A stretch of DNA of 64,000 bases from Bacillota bacterium (GCA_023435895.1 JAEZLH010000031.1:1-64000), one strand, 5' to 3'; numbered from the stretch's first letter, positions 36,393 to 45,144 are shown. Program-made: numbers and translations. The notes: generated from the sequence alone by a model not told the origin.

Positions 36393-37289
36393 ATGGAAAG
36401 TAAAGATATTCTTAACAAACAAACAGAAGAGCAGTTTTTAGCACAATACGATATCAATAAGTACAAACGTCCTTCTGTTACGGTGGATATGCTAATATTC
36501 ACCGTAACAGAAGAGGATAATGACAACTATAGATTGCTTCCGGATAAGGTATTAAAGCTTCTATTAATTAAGCGAGGGGAACACCCTTTTCAGGGACAAT
36601 GGGCCTTGCCGGGAGGTTTTGTAGATATCAATGAGAATCTGGATGAAGCTGCATACAGAGAATTAAAAGCGGAAACCAATATCGACCATATTTATATGGA
36701 GCAGTTATACACCTACGGAGATGTGGACAGAGATCCTCGTATGAGAGTAATCAGTACAGCGTATTTATCCCTGGTAGATAGCAGCTTGTTAAATATTCAG
36801 GCAAATGATGATGCAGTGGATGCAAAGTGGTTTAACGTATCCTATAAGCTGATAGATGAAGTAAGAATAACAAAGGAGAATGGATATATAGTAGAAAGGA
36901 GGTTTCAGCTTAACCTGAACCATGATAATTGCAAGCTTTCAGCTATGATTAAACAAAGCAAACAGGTTGAAGGGAGAACAAAGCAGGAGAAAACTGAAAT
37001 AGTGGAGGTGGAGGGTATCGCATTTGACCATGCTAAAATAATAGCATATTCAATTGGACGTCTAAGAAATAAGATTGAATATACGGACATTGCATTTCAT
37101 CTGATGCCGGAGCGCTTCACTTTGACCCAACTACAACAAGTATACGAGACAATTTTAGACACTCAACTACTGAAAGCTAACTTTAGAAGAAAGACCTCTG
37201 GTATGGTGATTGAAACGCAGGATTATGCGGAGAATGGAGGTCATAGACCTTCGAAGCTATTTCTATTTAACCCAGATTGGGAGAATTAA
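36393..37289 (+). CDS. Nudix-domain protein with C-terminal winged helix, NrtR type
   Basis: The 298-residue product has an N-terminal Nudix domain (about residues 30-160) with WALPGGFVDINENLDEAAYR followed by ELKAETNI, a Nudix box in which the first glutamate of the usual EE pair is alanine. The C-terminal part (about 205-298) has RLRNKIEYTDIAFHLMPERF and TLTQLQQVYE, the winged-helix region of NrtR-like regulators of NAD metabolism. NrtR proteins bind ADP-ribose and repress NAD genes; related proteins are active ADP-ribose pyrophosphatases. It is the first of three genes that end with an NAD-kinase-like protein, which fits an NAD theme. Whether it is a regulator, an enzyme or both is unresolved. 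Confidence 0.88.
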   Translation: MESKDILNKQTEEQFLAQYDINKYKRPSVTVDMLIFTVTEEDNDNYRLLPDKVLKLLLIKRGEHPFQGQWALPGGFVDINENLDEAAYRELKAETNIDHIYMEQLYTYGDVDRDPRMRVISTAYLSLVDSSLLNIQANDDAVDAKWFNVSYKLIDEVRITKENGYIVERRFQLNLNHDNCKLSAMIKQSKQVEGRTKQEKTEIVEVEGIAFDHAKIIAYSIGRLRNKIEYTDIAFHLMPERFTLTQLQQVYETILDTQLLKANFRRKTSGMVIETQDYAENGGHRPSKLFLFNPDWEN

Positions 37290-37309
37290 TTAAAAGGAGG
37301 ATATGTTGT

Positions 37310-38326
37310 ATGTTTGGATTTCGATTTATAAAATTTCAACCGAATGAGTATGTGTTGAGGTACAAAAATGGCAAGGTTATGAAGGAAGGCGCAGGATTAT
37401 CCTTTCATTATTTGACTTGGAATACCTCTATTGTGGTGATTCCTGTCGGAAGCTTTGATTCTGGATTTATTTTTGAAGAGGTAACAGCTGATTTCCAGAC
37501 GGTATCCGTGCAAGGCCAAGTAACATTCCGAATCGTGGATCAAAAGAAAATTGCAGGCTTACTTAATTATAGTCTTGATATGAAAGGCAAAAAATACGTA
37601 TCCGATGACCCTCAGAAGCTTTCACAAAGAGTAATCAATATTGTAAGAGTTCTAACTAAGAAAACCTTGGAGGGATTACAATTAAAAGATGCGATTAAAT
37701 CAAGTGATAAATTAGCAACAGAGATATTAAATGAGATTAAGGAAAATGAAGAAATAGGAAGGCTAGGCATTGAAATACTGGGCTTGTCCATTCTGGCAAT
37801 CCTTCCAAATAAAGAAACCTCCAGGGCACTGGAAGCACAGGCAAGAGAAGAACTTCTTAAGAAAGCAGATGAAGCAATTTATGAGAGAAGAAATGCTTCC
37901 ATTGAACAGGAAAGACTTGTAAAAGAAAATGAGTTTAATACGGAGATAGCCATAGAGAATAAGAAGAAGCAAGTGAGAGAGACTCAGATTGAAGCACAAA
38001 GAGCGGTGCAACAAAAGCAAAATCAGCTAAAGGAAGAACAAATGGATTTTGAAACTACACTGGAAGAAAAGAAACAAGGGCTAATTGAACTGACCGTCTT
38101 GAACTCGAAAGCGGAGGCCGATGCAAAGGCTTATGAATTATCCTCTGTTATGAATGCGTTGCAAGATATTAATCCGAATGTAATCCAGTCACTTGCAAGC
38201 ATCGGGATGCAGCCGAATAAACTAATTGCTTTGGCATTCCAGGAATTAGCAGAGAAGGCAGGACAGATTGGCCAATTGAATATTTCTCCTGATTTATTAC
38301 AAGAATTGATGAAGGAAACTAAGTAG
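37310..38326 (+). CDS. SPFH/band-7 domain protein (slipin-like)
   Basis: The 338-residue protein has an SPFH (stomatin/prohibitin) domain over about residues 15-180, visible in VTADFQTVSVQGQVTFRIVD and GIEILGLSILAILPNKET. A long charged coiled coil follows at about 180-275, rich in E, K and Q. The C-terminal part (QSLASIGMQPNKLIALAFQE) is an ordered helix. It has no obvious membrane helix at the N-terminus, unlike many slipins. AAAGGAGG sits nine bases before the ATG at 37310. It lies 20 bp after the Nudix gene and two bases before the NAD-kinase-like gene, so the three are one transcript. SPFH proteins form ring or cage oligomers; the partner here is unknown. Confidence 0.88.
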   Translation: MFGFRFIKFQPNEYVLRYKNGKVMKEGAGLSFHYLTWNTSIVVIPVGSFDSGFIFEEVTADFQTVSVQGQVTFRIVDQKKIAGLLNYSLDMKGKKYVSDDPQKLSQRVINIVRVLTKKTLEGLQLKDAIKSSDKLATEILNEIKENEEIGRLGIEILGLSILAILPNKETSRALEAQAREELLKKADEAIYERRNASIEQERLVKENEFNTEIAIENKKKQVRETQIEAQRAVQQKQNQLKEEQMDFETTLEEKKQGLIELTVLNSKAEADAKAYELSSVMNALQDINPNVIQSLASIGMQPNKLIALAFQELAEKAGQIGQLNISPDLLQELMKETK

Positions 38327-38328
38327 TT

Positions 38329-39267
38329 ATGGAGAGAGAATCGGAAAGAAAGATTATTCTGGTTATAAGAAGAACAAGGTTGGAAGAACTCATTGCCAGA
38401 TATAATACAGTGGATCAGGCAAAGTTCTATATTGAACATATGGGGAGCGATTTTTCGGATTACTTACAAGAGGATACTCAATATAAAAAGTCAGTGGAAA
38501 TTGTTTATCAGGAATTAGAAGGTGTCGGGAGGGTTCAAATCCTTCAAAGGGGACATGTTCCAAATTTTATCTTCGGTGAGAATGATATTGTAGTAGTAAT
38601 CGGTCAGGATGGTTTGGTAGCAAATACTTTAAAATATCTGGATGATCAATTACTAATTGGTGTTAATCCTGATCCAGCCAGATGGGATGGAATTTTACTT
38701 CCCTTTACTGCTTCAGATATCAAGTCAATTGTCCGGGATGTATTAAAATCAAGAAGGCAGGTCAAAGAGGTAAGTATGGCCAAAGCTAGTTTAAATGATG
38801 GTCAGGTCATCTATGCCGTGAATGACTTATTTATTGGTCAACGTTCTCATATATCCTCAAGATATCATATTCGACTGGGCGATATGGAGGAATATCACTC
38901 TTCCAGCGGCATCATAGTTTCTACAGGACTTGGCTCATCTGGCTGGTTAAAGAGTATTCTGGCGGGGGCAAGTGGCATATGGAATGGATATATGGGTAAT
39001 AGCAATTCGGATATATACGAGCAAAGGATGCCCTGGAATGCAGATTATTTATATTTTTCAGTAAGGGAGCCGTTCCCCAGTAAAAGAACAGGTACAAATC
39101 TTATATTCGGCACTGTTAGTAACCGTAATCCACTTAAAATATTATCCCTGATGCCTGAAAATGGAGTTATTTTTAGTGATGGAGTGGAAAGTGATTTCAT
39201 ACAGTTTAACTCAGGAATCGAAGCTACCATACAATTGGCGGAAAAGCGCGGGAGATTAGTGGTTTAG
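38329..39267 (+). CDS. NAD-kinase-like protein (diacylglycerol/NAD kinase fold)
   Basis: The 312-residue protein shows the NAD kinase core. DIVVVIGQDGLVANTLKYL stands where NAD kinases have GGDGT, and IGVNPDPARWDGILLPF and VNDLFIGQRSHISSRYHI are further blocks. A glycine-rich SSSGIIVSTGLGSSGWLKSI segment matches the family's NAD-binding loop. The G-Q-D-G form differs from canonical GGDG, so substrate or activity may differ. The N-terminus (about 80 residues) is extra. It starts two bases after the SPFH stop and is followed by a clear terminator. It is probably not the housekeeping NAD kinase. Confidence 0.85.
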   Translation: MERESERKIILVIRRTRLEELIARYNTVDQAKFYIEHMGSDFSDYLQEDTQYKKSVEIVYQELEGVGRVQILQRGHVPNFIFGENDIVVVIGQDGLVANTLKYLDDQLLIGVNPDPARWDGILLPFTASDIKSIVRDVLKSRRQVKEVSMAKASLNDGQVIYAVNDLFIGQRSHISSRYHIRLGDMEEYHSSSGIIVSTGLGSSGWLKSILAGASGIWNGYMGNSNSDIYEQRMPWNADYLYFSVREPFPSKRTGTNLIFGTVSNRNPLKILSLMPENGVIFSDGVESDFIQFNSGIEATIQLAEKRGRLVV

Positions 39268-39304
39268 CATGGTGAATTATATGGTTGAGTACAGATTTAA
39301 TAGA

Positions 39305-39341
39305 CCGCAGAAACGAAGGAAAGAAGTGTTTCTGCGGTTTT
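39305..39341 (+). terminator. Terminator of the Nudix-SPFH-NAD kinase-like operon
   Basis: CCGCAGAAAC (39305-39314) pairs perfectly with GTTTCTGCGG (39328-39337), followed by TTTT. Confidence 0.9.
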
Positions 39342-39540
39342 AACTTGAATAAAATCAGGGGATATGTTTATATAATAAAGAGAGTTATTAGGATGTACAT
39401 TAGGATTGTAAAATGAGTGGATATTTAATAAGGTAAGTGAGAGGATTAATTTGTTTTGGATTTTTGACAGCCGGAGATGACATTCAAAAGAGTCAGCTGG
39501 AATCCACTAGTGAAAATATTAGGAAGCCTTATATAACTGT

Positions 39541-39570
39541 TATGCCATTAATTGTTCGATATATGGCATA
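39541..39570. promoter_or_regulatory. Inverted repeat upstream of the BFD-like gene
   Basis: TATGCCAT (39541-39548) and ATGGCATA (39563-39570) form a perfect dyad with a 14-base spacer. It lies about 90 bp upstream of the next gene and has no T run, so an operator or a small RNA hairpin is more likely than a terminator. Confidence 0.4.
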
Positions 39571-39658
39571 ATAATACTAGGTGAAGTTTAAAGGCATAAG
39601 AATGTTAGTGTAGAATGATTAATCTAATTGCGTATAACTGAATTAAAGGAGCATTGAT

Positions 39659-39871
39659 ATGGCTGATTTAAACGAAGAAATCATGGATAAAATGACGAAG
39701 GTATGTATTTGCAAGGGAATTAGCAGAGCGACTATTAAGAAAGCAATTGAAAATGGAGCGGATACGCTGGAGAAAGTAAGAAAAGCAACCGGAGCCGGTT
39801 CTGGTCCCTGCGGTGGTAGAAGGTGTACACCAAGAATTGAAGCATTATTAGCGAACCGAACAGAAGAATAA
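39659..39871 (+). CDS. BFD-like [2Fe-2S]-binding protein
   Basis: The 70-residue protein is a stand-alone BFD-like domain. It has Cys-X-Cys in KVCICKGIS, and PCGGRRC with its two cysteines four residues apart, giving the four ligands expected for a [2Fe-2S] cluster. BFD (bacterioferritin-associated ferredoxin) passes electrons to bacterioferritin to release iron, but the domain also occurs in other redox systems. No bacterioferritin gene is nearby. AAAGGA precedes the ATG. A 57-codon gene and a tRNA-dihydrouridine synthase follow on the same strand. Confidence 0.88.
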   Translation: MADLNEEIMDKMTKVCICKGISRATIKKAIENGADTLEKVRKATGAGSGPCGGRRCTPRIEALLANRTEE

Positions 39872-39898
39872 ACCAGGGAGGATAAGTAGAACAAATAT

Positions 39899-40072
39899 AT
39901 GGAGACGATAATTTATAAAGTTCACCAAATAGACGGGGAATATGCACACCTTCAAAGAATTGATGAGATCGATGGTGAGCTGAAATTGGTGGCAAGAGCA
40001 TTCCTACCACAGGACATTCTGGAAGGTAGTAGTTTGAAATATGAAATGTTCGAATATACAATGCTGGAATAA
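39899..40072 (+). CDS. 57-residue DUF3006-like small protein
   Basis: This short gene encodes a protein with IDGEYAHLQRID, a basic-hydrophobic middle and ARAFLPQDILEGSSL. The pattern resembles DUF3006 proteins, which share a DGxxA start and an LPxxxxEG end. It is 27 bp after the BFD-like gene and ends 28 bp before the dus start. An upstream in-frame stop rules out a longer N-terminus. The nearest ribosome site (GGGAGG) is about 17 bases away, which is long, so translation may be weak or coupled. I regard it as a real gene of unknown function. Confidence 0.6.
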   Translation: METIIYKVHQIDGEYAHLQRIDEIDGELKLVARAFLPQDILEGSSLKYEMFEYTMLE

Positions 40073-40100
40073 AAGTACGAAACATAAAGGAGTTCAAGAC

Positions 40101-41030
40101 ATGAAATTTTATTTTGCACCATTGGAGGGTATAGCAGGCTATACGTACAGAAGGGCACATCACGAATATTTTGATCATGTGGATAAATACTTTTCTCCCT
40201 TTGTAGTTCCTGGTCAGAATGCAAAGCTAAAGAATAAGGAATTAAGAGATATCCTTCCCGAGAATAATATTGGGCTTAATCTGATTCCACAGATTATGAC
40301 AAATCGAGCAGAGGATTTTATACATACTTCTAAGGTATTAAAGGAACTGGGATATGAAGAGGTTAATCTAAATCTTGGTTGCCCCTCAGGGACAGTGGTA
40401 TCCAAATATCGCGGTTCCGGCTTCTTAAGAAAACCTTTTGAACTGAATCAATTTCTGGAAGAAATATTTGAGGCTTCTGTTACAAAGATATCAGTAAAAA
40501 CCCGGATTGGTTTTCAAGATCCGGAAGAATTTTATGATTTAATTGAAATTTATAACCGTTATTCAATGGAAGAATTAATTATACATCCAAGAACAAGAGA
40601 GGACTATTATAAAAATAAACCTAATCTAGAGGTCTTTCGGGATGCCATAAAACTTAGTAAGAATCCCTTGTGCTATAATGGGGATATTGTATCAATTGAA
40701 GATTATAATCGGTTTACAAAGGAGTTTCCTCAAATCGATAAGATTATGATTGGAAGAGGACTTCTTGGGAATCCGGCGTTGATCTCTGAAATCAAGAATC
40801 ATGTTAAAGTGGATTTAAAGTTAGTAAAGGCATTTCATGACAAGCTCTACCAAGATTATAGGGCGGTGCTTTCCGGAGAGCATAATGTACTCTTTAAAAT
40901 GAAGGAACTATGGATTTTTATGTTACCCACGGTTACAAATGATGAGAAATTTCTCAAAAAGATTAAAAAGGTTGATCACTTATCGGAGTATGATCTTATT
41001 ATCAATCAGCTCTTTGAGGGTGTTAATTAA
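40101..41030 (+). CDS. tRNA-dihydrouridine synthase (Dus family)
   Basis: The 309-residue flavoenzyme reduces uridines in tRNA D-loops with NADPH. It starts with MKFYFAPLEGIAGYTYRRAH, typical of the family's FMN-barrel first strand. VNLNLGCPSGTVVSKYRGSG contains the catalytic cysteine in NLGCPSG. IHPRTREDYY and IDKIMIGRGLLGNP are further conserved parts. AAAGGA lies before the ATG at 40101; the frame is open further up without a site. Which subfamily (DusA, B or C) cannot be set by eye. Confidence 0.94.
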   Translation: MKFYFAPLEGIAGYTYRRAHHEYFDHVDKYFSPFVVPGQNAKLKNKELRDILPENNIGLNLIPQIMTNRAEDFIHTSKVLKELGYEEVNLNLGCPSGTVVSKYRGSGFLRKPFELNQFLEEIFEASVTKISVKTRIGFQDPEEFYDLIEIYNRYSMEELIIHPRTREDYYKNKPNLEVFRDAIKLSKNPLCYNGDIVSIEDYNRFTKEFPQIDKIMIGRGLLGNPALISEIKNHVKVDLKLVKAFHDKLYQDYRAVLSGEHNVLFKMKELWIFMLPTVTNDEKFLKKIKKVDHLSEYDLIINQLFEGVN

Positions 41031-41069
41031 AAATAATTTTACCCCTATTCTTGAAAAAGAGCCAAAAAA

Positions 41070-41097
41070 AGTGCCACAGGTTTAAGCCTGTGGCACT
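41070..41097 (-). terminator. Terminator of hppA
   Basis: AGTGCCACAGG (41070-41080) and CCTGTGGCACT (41087-41097) form a perfect 11-bp stem around TTTAAG. The seven A residues on its left become a T run on the minus strand, so it chiefly ends hppA transcription. It may also stop the convergent dus transcript. Confidence 0.88.
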
Positions 41098-41114
41098 AAT
41101 ATTATTAATAATAA

Positions 41115-43532
41115 TTATTCCTGTTCAGAAATCTTCATTCTATAGAAGGAACGCCATACGAATACAAGTGCTACGACTAAGAAGAATACACCCACATAAG
41201 GAGCAATGTTAGTGAACTTATCTGAAATCGCAATTTCCATTGCCAAAGTACCAAACAAAGTAGTGAATTTGATAATAGGGTTCAACGCAACAGAGGAGGT
41301 ATCCTTAAATGGATCACCTACAGTATCACCAACAACGGTTGCATCGTGAAGTGGTGTACCCTTTTGTTTTAAGTCAACCTCAACGCCTTTTTTCGCATTA
41401 TCCCAACATCCACCGGCATTTGCCATAAATACTGCCTGGAATAAACCGAAGGTTGCAATTGAAATCAGGTAGGAGATAAAGAAAGCTGCTGTTTTCTCAC
41501 CGTCAAGTGCAGGTGTAAAGATACATGCAAATGCTAAAGCGAAGGAGAAGATAGCAATAAATATATTCAACATACCTTTCTGAGCGTATTGGGTACAAAT
41601 CTTAACAACTTCTTTGGAGGATTCGATTGCAGCAGTCTGACTTGCATTTTCATCCAACTTGATATTTTTCTTGATATACTCTACCGCACGGTATGCACCG
41701 GTTGAAACTGCCTGAGTTGCTGCACCGGTAAACCAGAAGACAACAGCACCACCACAGAGGAAACCAAGTAAGGTATAAGGATTTAACAGGTTCAATATGC
41801 TTTCAATCGTAACACCAGGAGCAAGGGTTTCCTGAATAATCAGGATGAGTGAGAAAATCATGATGGTTGAACCAACAACCGCGGTACCAATCAGAACCGG
41901 TTTTGCAGTTGCCTTGAAGGTATTACCAGCACCATCATTTGCCTCAAGATATTCTTTTGCCATTTCAAAATCAGGTTTAAATTTAAATTCTTTTTCAATT
42001 TCTGTTCCTACGTTAGGAATCTCTTCTATTAAAGAAAGCTCGTATACAGACTGAGCATTGTCTGTAACCGGACCATAACTGTCTACCGCTATCGTAACCG
42101 GTCCTACACTGAGGAAACCGAATGCCACGAGACCAAAGGAAAATACGGAAGGATAAAGCATGATGCTATCCAATCCGAAGGTGCTTGCAAAATAAGAAAT
42201 TAACATAAGAACAACGAATACCATACCAATCCAGAACGCACTGAAATTACCTGCTACAAAACCGGAAAGTATATTAAGCGATGCGCCGCCTTCTTTAGAA
42301 GCATTAATAGTCTCTTTTACATGAGCGGATTTAACACTGGTAAATATTTTAGTAAACTCAGGAATAAGCGCTGCGCCCAAGGTTCCACAACTGATAATAA
42401 TGGATAAAACAATCCATAGGGAATCTCCATGGGTACCGATACTTGCTACTTCACTGTTGGGTCCGATTAAGAAATAACTTGCAATAAAAGTAATAACGAT
42501 AGAGAAAATAGAAGCTAACCAAATTAAATTGGACAGAGGACGTTCAAAATCGATATTGTCTTTCTTACCATATAAAGCATTACTAACAGCTTTGTTAATA
42601 TAGAAGGATACAACAGAGGAGATAACCATCAGAATTCTCATTACGAATATCCATGTTAATAAGTTGGTCTGAAGTAATACCTGTTCGTCTCCGCCTAATT
42701 TGCTTCCAACTGCCAAACAGATGAAAGAGATAAGTGCAACACCGGTAACACCGTAGGTTTCAAAACCATCTGCGGTAGGACCAACGCTGTCACCTGCATT
42801 ATCGCCGGTACAGTCAGCAATAACACCGGGGTTACGAGGGTCGTCCTCTTTAATCTTAAAGAAAATCTTCATTAAGTCGGAACCGATATCAGCAATTTTG
42901 GTGAAAATACCACCAGCGATACGTAATGCACTTGCGCCTAGGGATTCACCAATCGCAAAACCGATAAAGCTTGCACCTGCCAATGAACGATCTACAAATA
43001 CCAAAATAATTAACATCATTAAGAGTTCTACGCTGATTAACAATACGCCGATACTCATACCGGATTGCATAGGAATTTGCATCAATTTCATCGGTTGACG
43101 CTTCAACGAATTAAATGCCATTCGGCTATTCGCATATGTATTAATTCTCATACCGAACCATGCAACGCTGTAAGAGCCTAACATACCAAGGACGGTAAAG
43201 AAAAGAATAAACAGAGTACCTCCGACTCCTTTGCCACTTAAATAGCCAAAGTAAAAGGCTATACATACGGCGATAAAACAGAAAAGGATAAGCAGGAATT
43301 TTCCTTGTTGAATTAAGTAGGTCTTACAAGTTTCATAGATTGTCTTTGATACATCAAGCATAGCTTTGTGTGCAGGAATCTTCTTGATAGATAAAAACTG
43401 AATGACTCCAAATAAAATTCCTAATACACAAATTACAATTCCCACGATTAAAATGTTGCTTTGGAGTGTACTGAGATCAGGAATGTGCAGGTCAGCCTCT
43501 GACCCGTTTGATGCTAAAACTGTAGTAAACAT
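41115..43532 (-). CDS. hppA: Membrane-bound ion-pumping pyrophosphatase HppA, long divergent form
   Basis: The 805-residue integral membrane enzyme hydrolyses pyrophosphate and pumps H+ or Na+ outward. It has about 16 hydrophobic helices and the catalytic acidic blocks EDDPRNPGVIADCTGDNAGD, SYGPVTDNA and GDTVGDPFKDTSSVALNP. The diagnostic site reads GAGNTFKA with lysine, the residue found in K+-independent enzymes, where K+-dependent ones have alanine. It is about 100 residues longer than common bacterial forms. One visible extension is between the VTDNA and GAGNT blocks, a charged loop with EEIPNVGTEIEKEFKFKPDF. AAGGAG precedes the ATG. The pumped ion cannot be told by eye. Confidence 0.93.
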   Translation of the reverse strand: MFTTVLASNGSEADLHIPDLSTLQSNILIVGIVICVLGILFGVIQFLSIKKIPAHKAMLDVSKTIYETCKTYLIQQGKFLLILFCFIAVCIAFYFGYLSGKGVGGTLFILFFTVLGMLGSYSVAWFGMRINTYANSRMAFNSLKRQPMKLMQIPMQSGMSIGVLLISVELLMMLIILVFVDRSLAGASFIGFAIGESLGASALRIAGGIFTKIADIGSDLMKIFFKIKEDDPRNPGVIADCTGDNAGDSVGPTADGFETYGVTGVALISFICLAVGSKLGGDEQVLLQTNLLTWIFVMRILMVISSVVSFYINKAVSNALYGKKDNIDFERPLSNLIWLASIFSIVITFIASYFLIGPNSEVASIGTHGDSLWIVLSIIISCGTLGAALIPEFTKIFTSVKSAHVKETINASKEGGASLNILSGFVAGNFSAFWIGMVFVVLMLISYFASTFGLDSIMLYPSVFSFGLVAFGFLSVGPVTIAVDSYGPVTDNAQSVYELSLIEEIPNVGTEIEKEFKFKPDFEMAKEYLEANDGAGNTFKATAKPVLIGTAVVGSTIMIFSLILIIQETLAPGVTIESILNLLNPYTLLGFLCGGAVVFWFTGAATQAVSTGAYRAVEYIKKNIKLDENASQTAAIESSKEVVKICTQYAQKGMLNIFIAIFSFALAFACIFTPALDGEKTAAFFISYLISIATFGLFQAVFMANAGGCWDNAKKGVEVDLKQKGTPLHDATVVGDTVGDPFKDTSSVALNPIIKFTTLFGTLAMEIAISDKFTNIAPYVGVFFLVVALVFVWRSFYRMKISEQE

Positions 43533-43847
43533 TTGTAATCTCCTTTCTTATAAAAAACCTTATAAAATAGTTATACTATATTTATAATAATATTACAAAT
43601 AGAAAGATTAAATTAATTAAAATAAACAAGTGAATATCGAATAATGGTAATAAATGCATCTGTTATTGTGAAAAATGCACAAGGAATGTGTTAAATTTAT
43701 GTTAATGATGAATTAGGGCTGTTTTAGGGAGCTTTTTGGTCGTAAAAATGTGTTCACTATGCTATATTTAAAATATATGATTGACATTTTGATATAATTA
43801 TGAAATAAGTATAAACATTATTAAATTATTAGATAGTGTGTTTCGTA
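43533..43847. other. AT-rich region upstream of hppA and the Mn riboswitch
   Basis: About 315 bases holding the divergent promoter regions of hppA (minus) and the TerC leader (plus). A TTGACA at 43781 has no properly spaced -10. No ORF or stable hairpin is seen. Confidence 0.4.
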
Positions 43848-43877
43848 TTGACATGAACAAGCTTTATCCTTTAGAAT
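43848..43877 (+). promoter_or_regulatory. Promoter of the TerC leader
   Basis: TTGACA (43848-43853) is followed after 18 bp by TAGAAT (43872-43877). The predicted start near 43884 is right before the riboswitch. Confidence 0.6.
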
Positions 43878-43887
43878 AAGATTCGTT

Positions 43888-43966
43888 ATATAAAGGGGAG
43901 TAGCTTATAAGCTGTAAAGTCAACAACCGGCAACGATTGCCTGGCTTTATACTCCAAAATGGGAAG
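43888..43966 (+). ncRNA. yybP-ykoY (Mn2+-sensing) riboswitch
   Basis: AAAGGGGAGTAGC at 43892-43904 is the conserved 5' signature of the yybP-ykoY class. A G/C-rich middle (CCGGCAACGATTGCCTGGC) follows, and the segment returns with ACTCC pairing to GGAGT. A strong terminator is attached and the gene downstream is TerC-like, the classic partner of this riboswitch. Metal binding would favour readthrough. Confidence 0.88.
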
Positions 43967-43968
43967 CA

Positions 43969-44015
43969 AGACCTTTAGCATGGCTCTTATTAGAGTTATG
44001 CTAAAGGTCTTTTTG
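43969..44015 (+). terminator. Intrinsic terminator of the Mn riboswitch
   Basis: AGACCTTTAGCAT (43969-43981) pairs perfectly with ATGCTAAAGGTCT (43998-44010), followed by TTTT. It is the expression platform of the riboswitch. Confidence 0.92.
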
Positions 44016-44098
44016 TTTTCAGCGGTTACTTCATAGAAGAAACCGCAAGGTAAGAAAAACATAAAATAGTGAAGCAGAAGAATCGGAGGAATTTGTTA

Positions 44099-44932
44099 AT
44101 GGCAATGAAAAAAGCACTTTTATGGGTAATATTCTGGATTGGTTTAGCACTATGTTTTAATGTAGGTGTATATATTGTTCAGGGTAAAGAAGCAGCGCTT
44201 CAGTTTTTTGGTGGTTATATTATTGAACAAAGTTTGAGTATTGACAACCTGTTTTTATTTATTATGGTGTTTTCGGCTTTTGGAATTAAAGCGGAATATC
44301 AACGTAGAGTATTGAATTATGGAATCATTGGTGCAATTATATTAAGACTTATCTTTGTTGTACTAGGTGTGGCTATTGTAGAAAAGTTTCATTGGATCTT
44401 ATACGTATTCGGTGTGATATTGATTATAAGCGGTATCAGAATGATAATGAAAAAAGAAGGGGAGGAAAATTTCCAAGATAGTAAAGTACTAAAGATTTTA
44501 GGGAAAATAATACCCATAACAGACGATTTTCAGGGAGAAAAATTCTTTGTACATAAGAATAAAAAACTTTATGCAACTCCATTGTTTGCAATTCTGATTT
44601 TAATTGAATTTACGGATATCCTGTTTGCAATTGATTCCATCCCTGCAATCTTTTCAATTACAACAAATACGTTTATTGTATACACGTCAAATATCTTTGC
44701 AATAATGGGACTAAGGAGTATGTACTTTTTGCTTGGAAGTCTTCACGAAAAGTTCGCTTATGTAAAGTATGGAGTAGCAATGATATTAACTTTTACCGGA
44801 ATAAAACTTTTTGTTCTCTTTTTCCATATAGAAATTCCACTGTTGATTTCTCTTGGAGTTATCTTCACTATTTTGGTTGGAAGCATTCTTCTTTCTGTAA
44901 TGTTAACAACAAGAAAAAGTGTTACAGAATAA
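44099..44932 (+). CDS. TerC-family membrane protein, probable Mn2+ exporter
   Basis: The 277-residue protein has about seven to eight membrane helices and the TerC signature regions. IEQSLSIDNLFLFIMVFSAF and LIEFTDILFAIDSIPAIFSI each carry the acidic residues thought to bind metal. TerC members such as YkoY, MeeF/MeeY and Alx export or protect against manganese. The yybP-ykoY riboswitch and terminator upstream strongly support a Mn2+ role. CGGAGGA lies nine bases before the ATG at 44099, which sets the start over an upstream in-frame ATG. Confidence 0.92.
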   Translation: MAMKKALLWVIFWIGLALCFNVGVYIVQGKEAALQFFGGYIIEQSLSIDNLFLFIMVFSAFGIKAEYQRRVLNYGIIGAIILRLIFVVLGVAIVEKFHWILYVFGVILIISGIRMIMKKEGEENFQDSKVLKILGKIIPITDDFQGEKFFVHKNKKLYATPLFAILILIEFTDILFAIDSIPAIFSITTNTFIVYTSNIFAIMGLRSMYFLLGSLHEKFAYVKYGVAMILTFTGIKLFVLFFHIEIPLLISLGVIFTILVGSILLSVMLTTRKSVTE

Positions 44933-45015
44933 TTATATTTTAACAATTATATAATATATTAATTGGTAAATATTACACAAAGAGTTAAAAGCACGGGAAA
45001 AATTAAATAAAACAC

Positions 45016-45126
45016 TTGATATTTTAATTATTTATGGTATAATTATTACAAGGTTGTTAACTATTTGTTAAAAACTTAAATAATTTGTTTTAAAAAATTA
45101 ATAGACTTTGTTACGATTTAAAGTCT
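45016..45126 (+). promoter_or_regulatory. Promoter and 5' hairpin of the SleB-like gene
   Basis: TTGATA (45016-45021) lies 16 bp before TATAAT (45038-45043), giving a leader of about 95 nt. At its end AGACTTT (45103-45109) pairs with AAAGTCT (45120-45126), just ahead of the ribosome site (TAAGGGAG) and able to affect access to it. Confidence 0.6.
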
Positions 45127-45144
45127 ACCGTAAGGGAGCATACC

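Noticed and set aside
36216..36526. Minus-strand ORFs rich in Leu/Ser/Phe through the tandem array
   Set aside because: They only read the repeat and the antisense of the Nudix gene, and have no ribosome site.
43781..43798. TTGACA and TATAAT near 43790 as a promoter
   Set aside because: The spacing is only six bases; the properly spaced promoter is at 43848.
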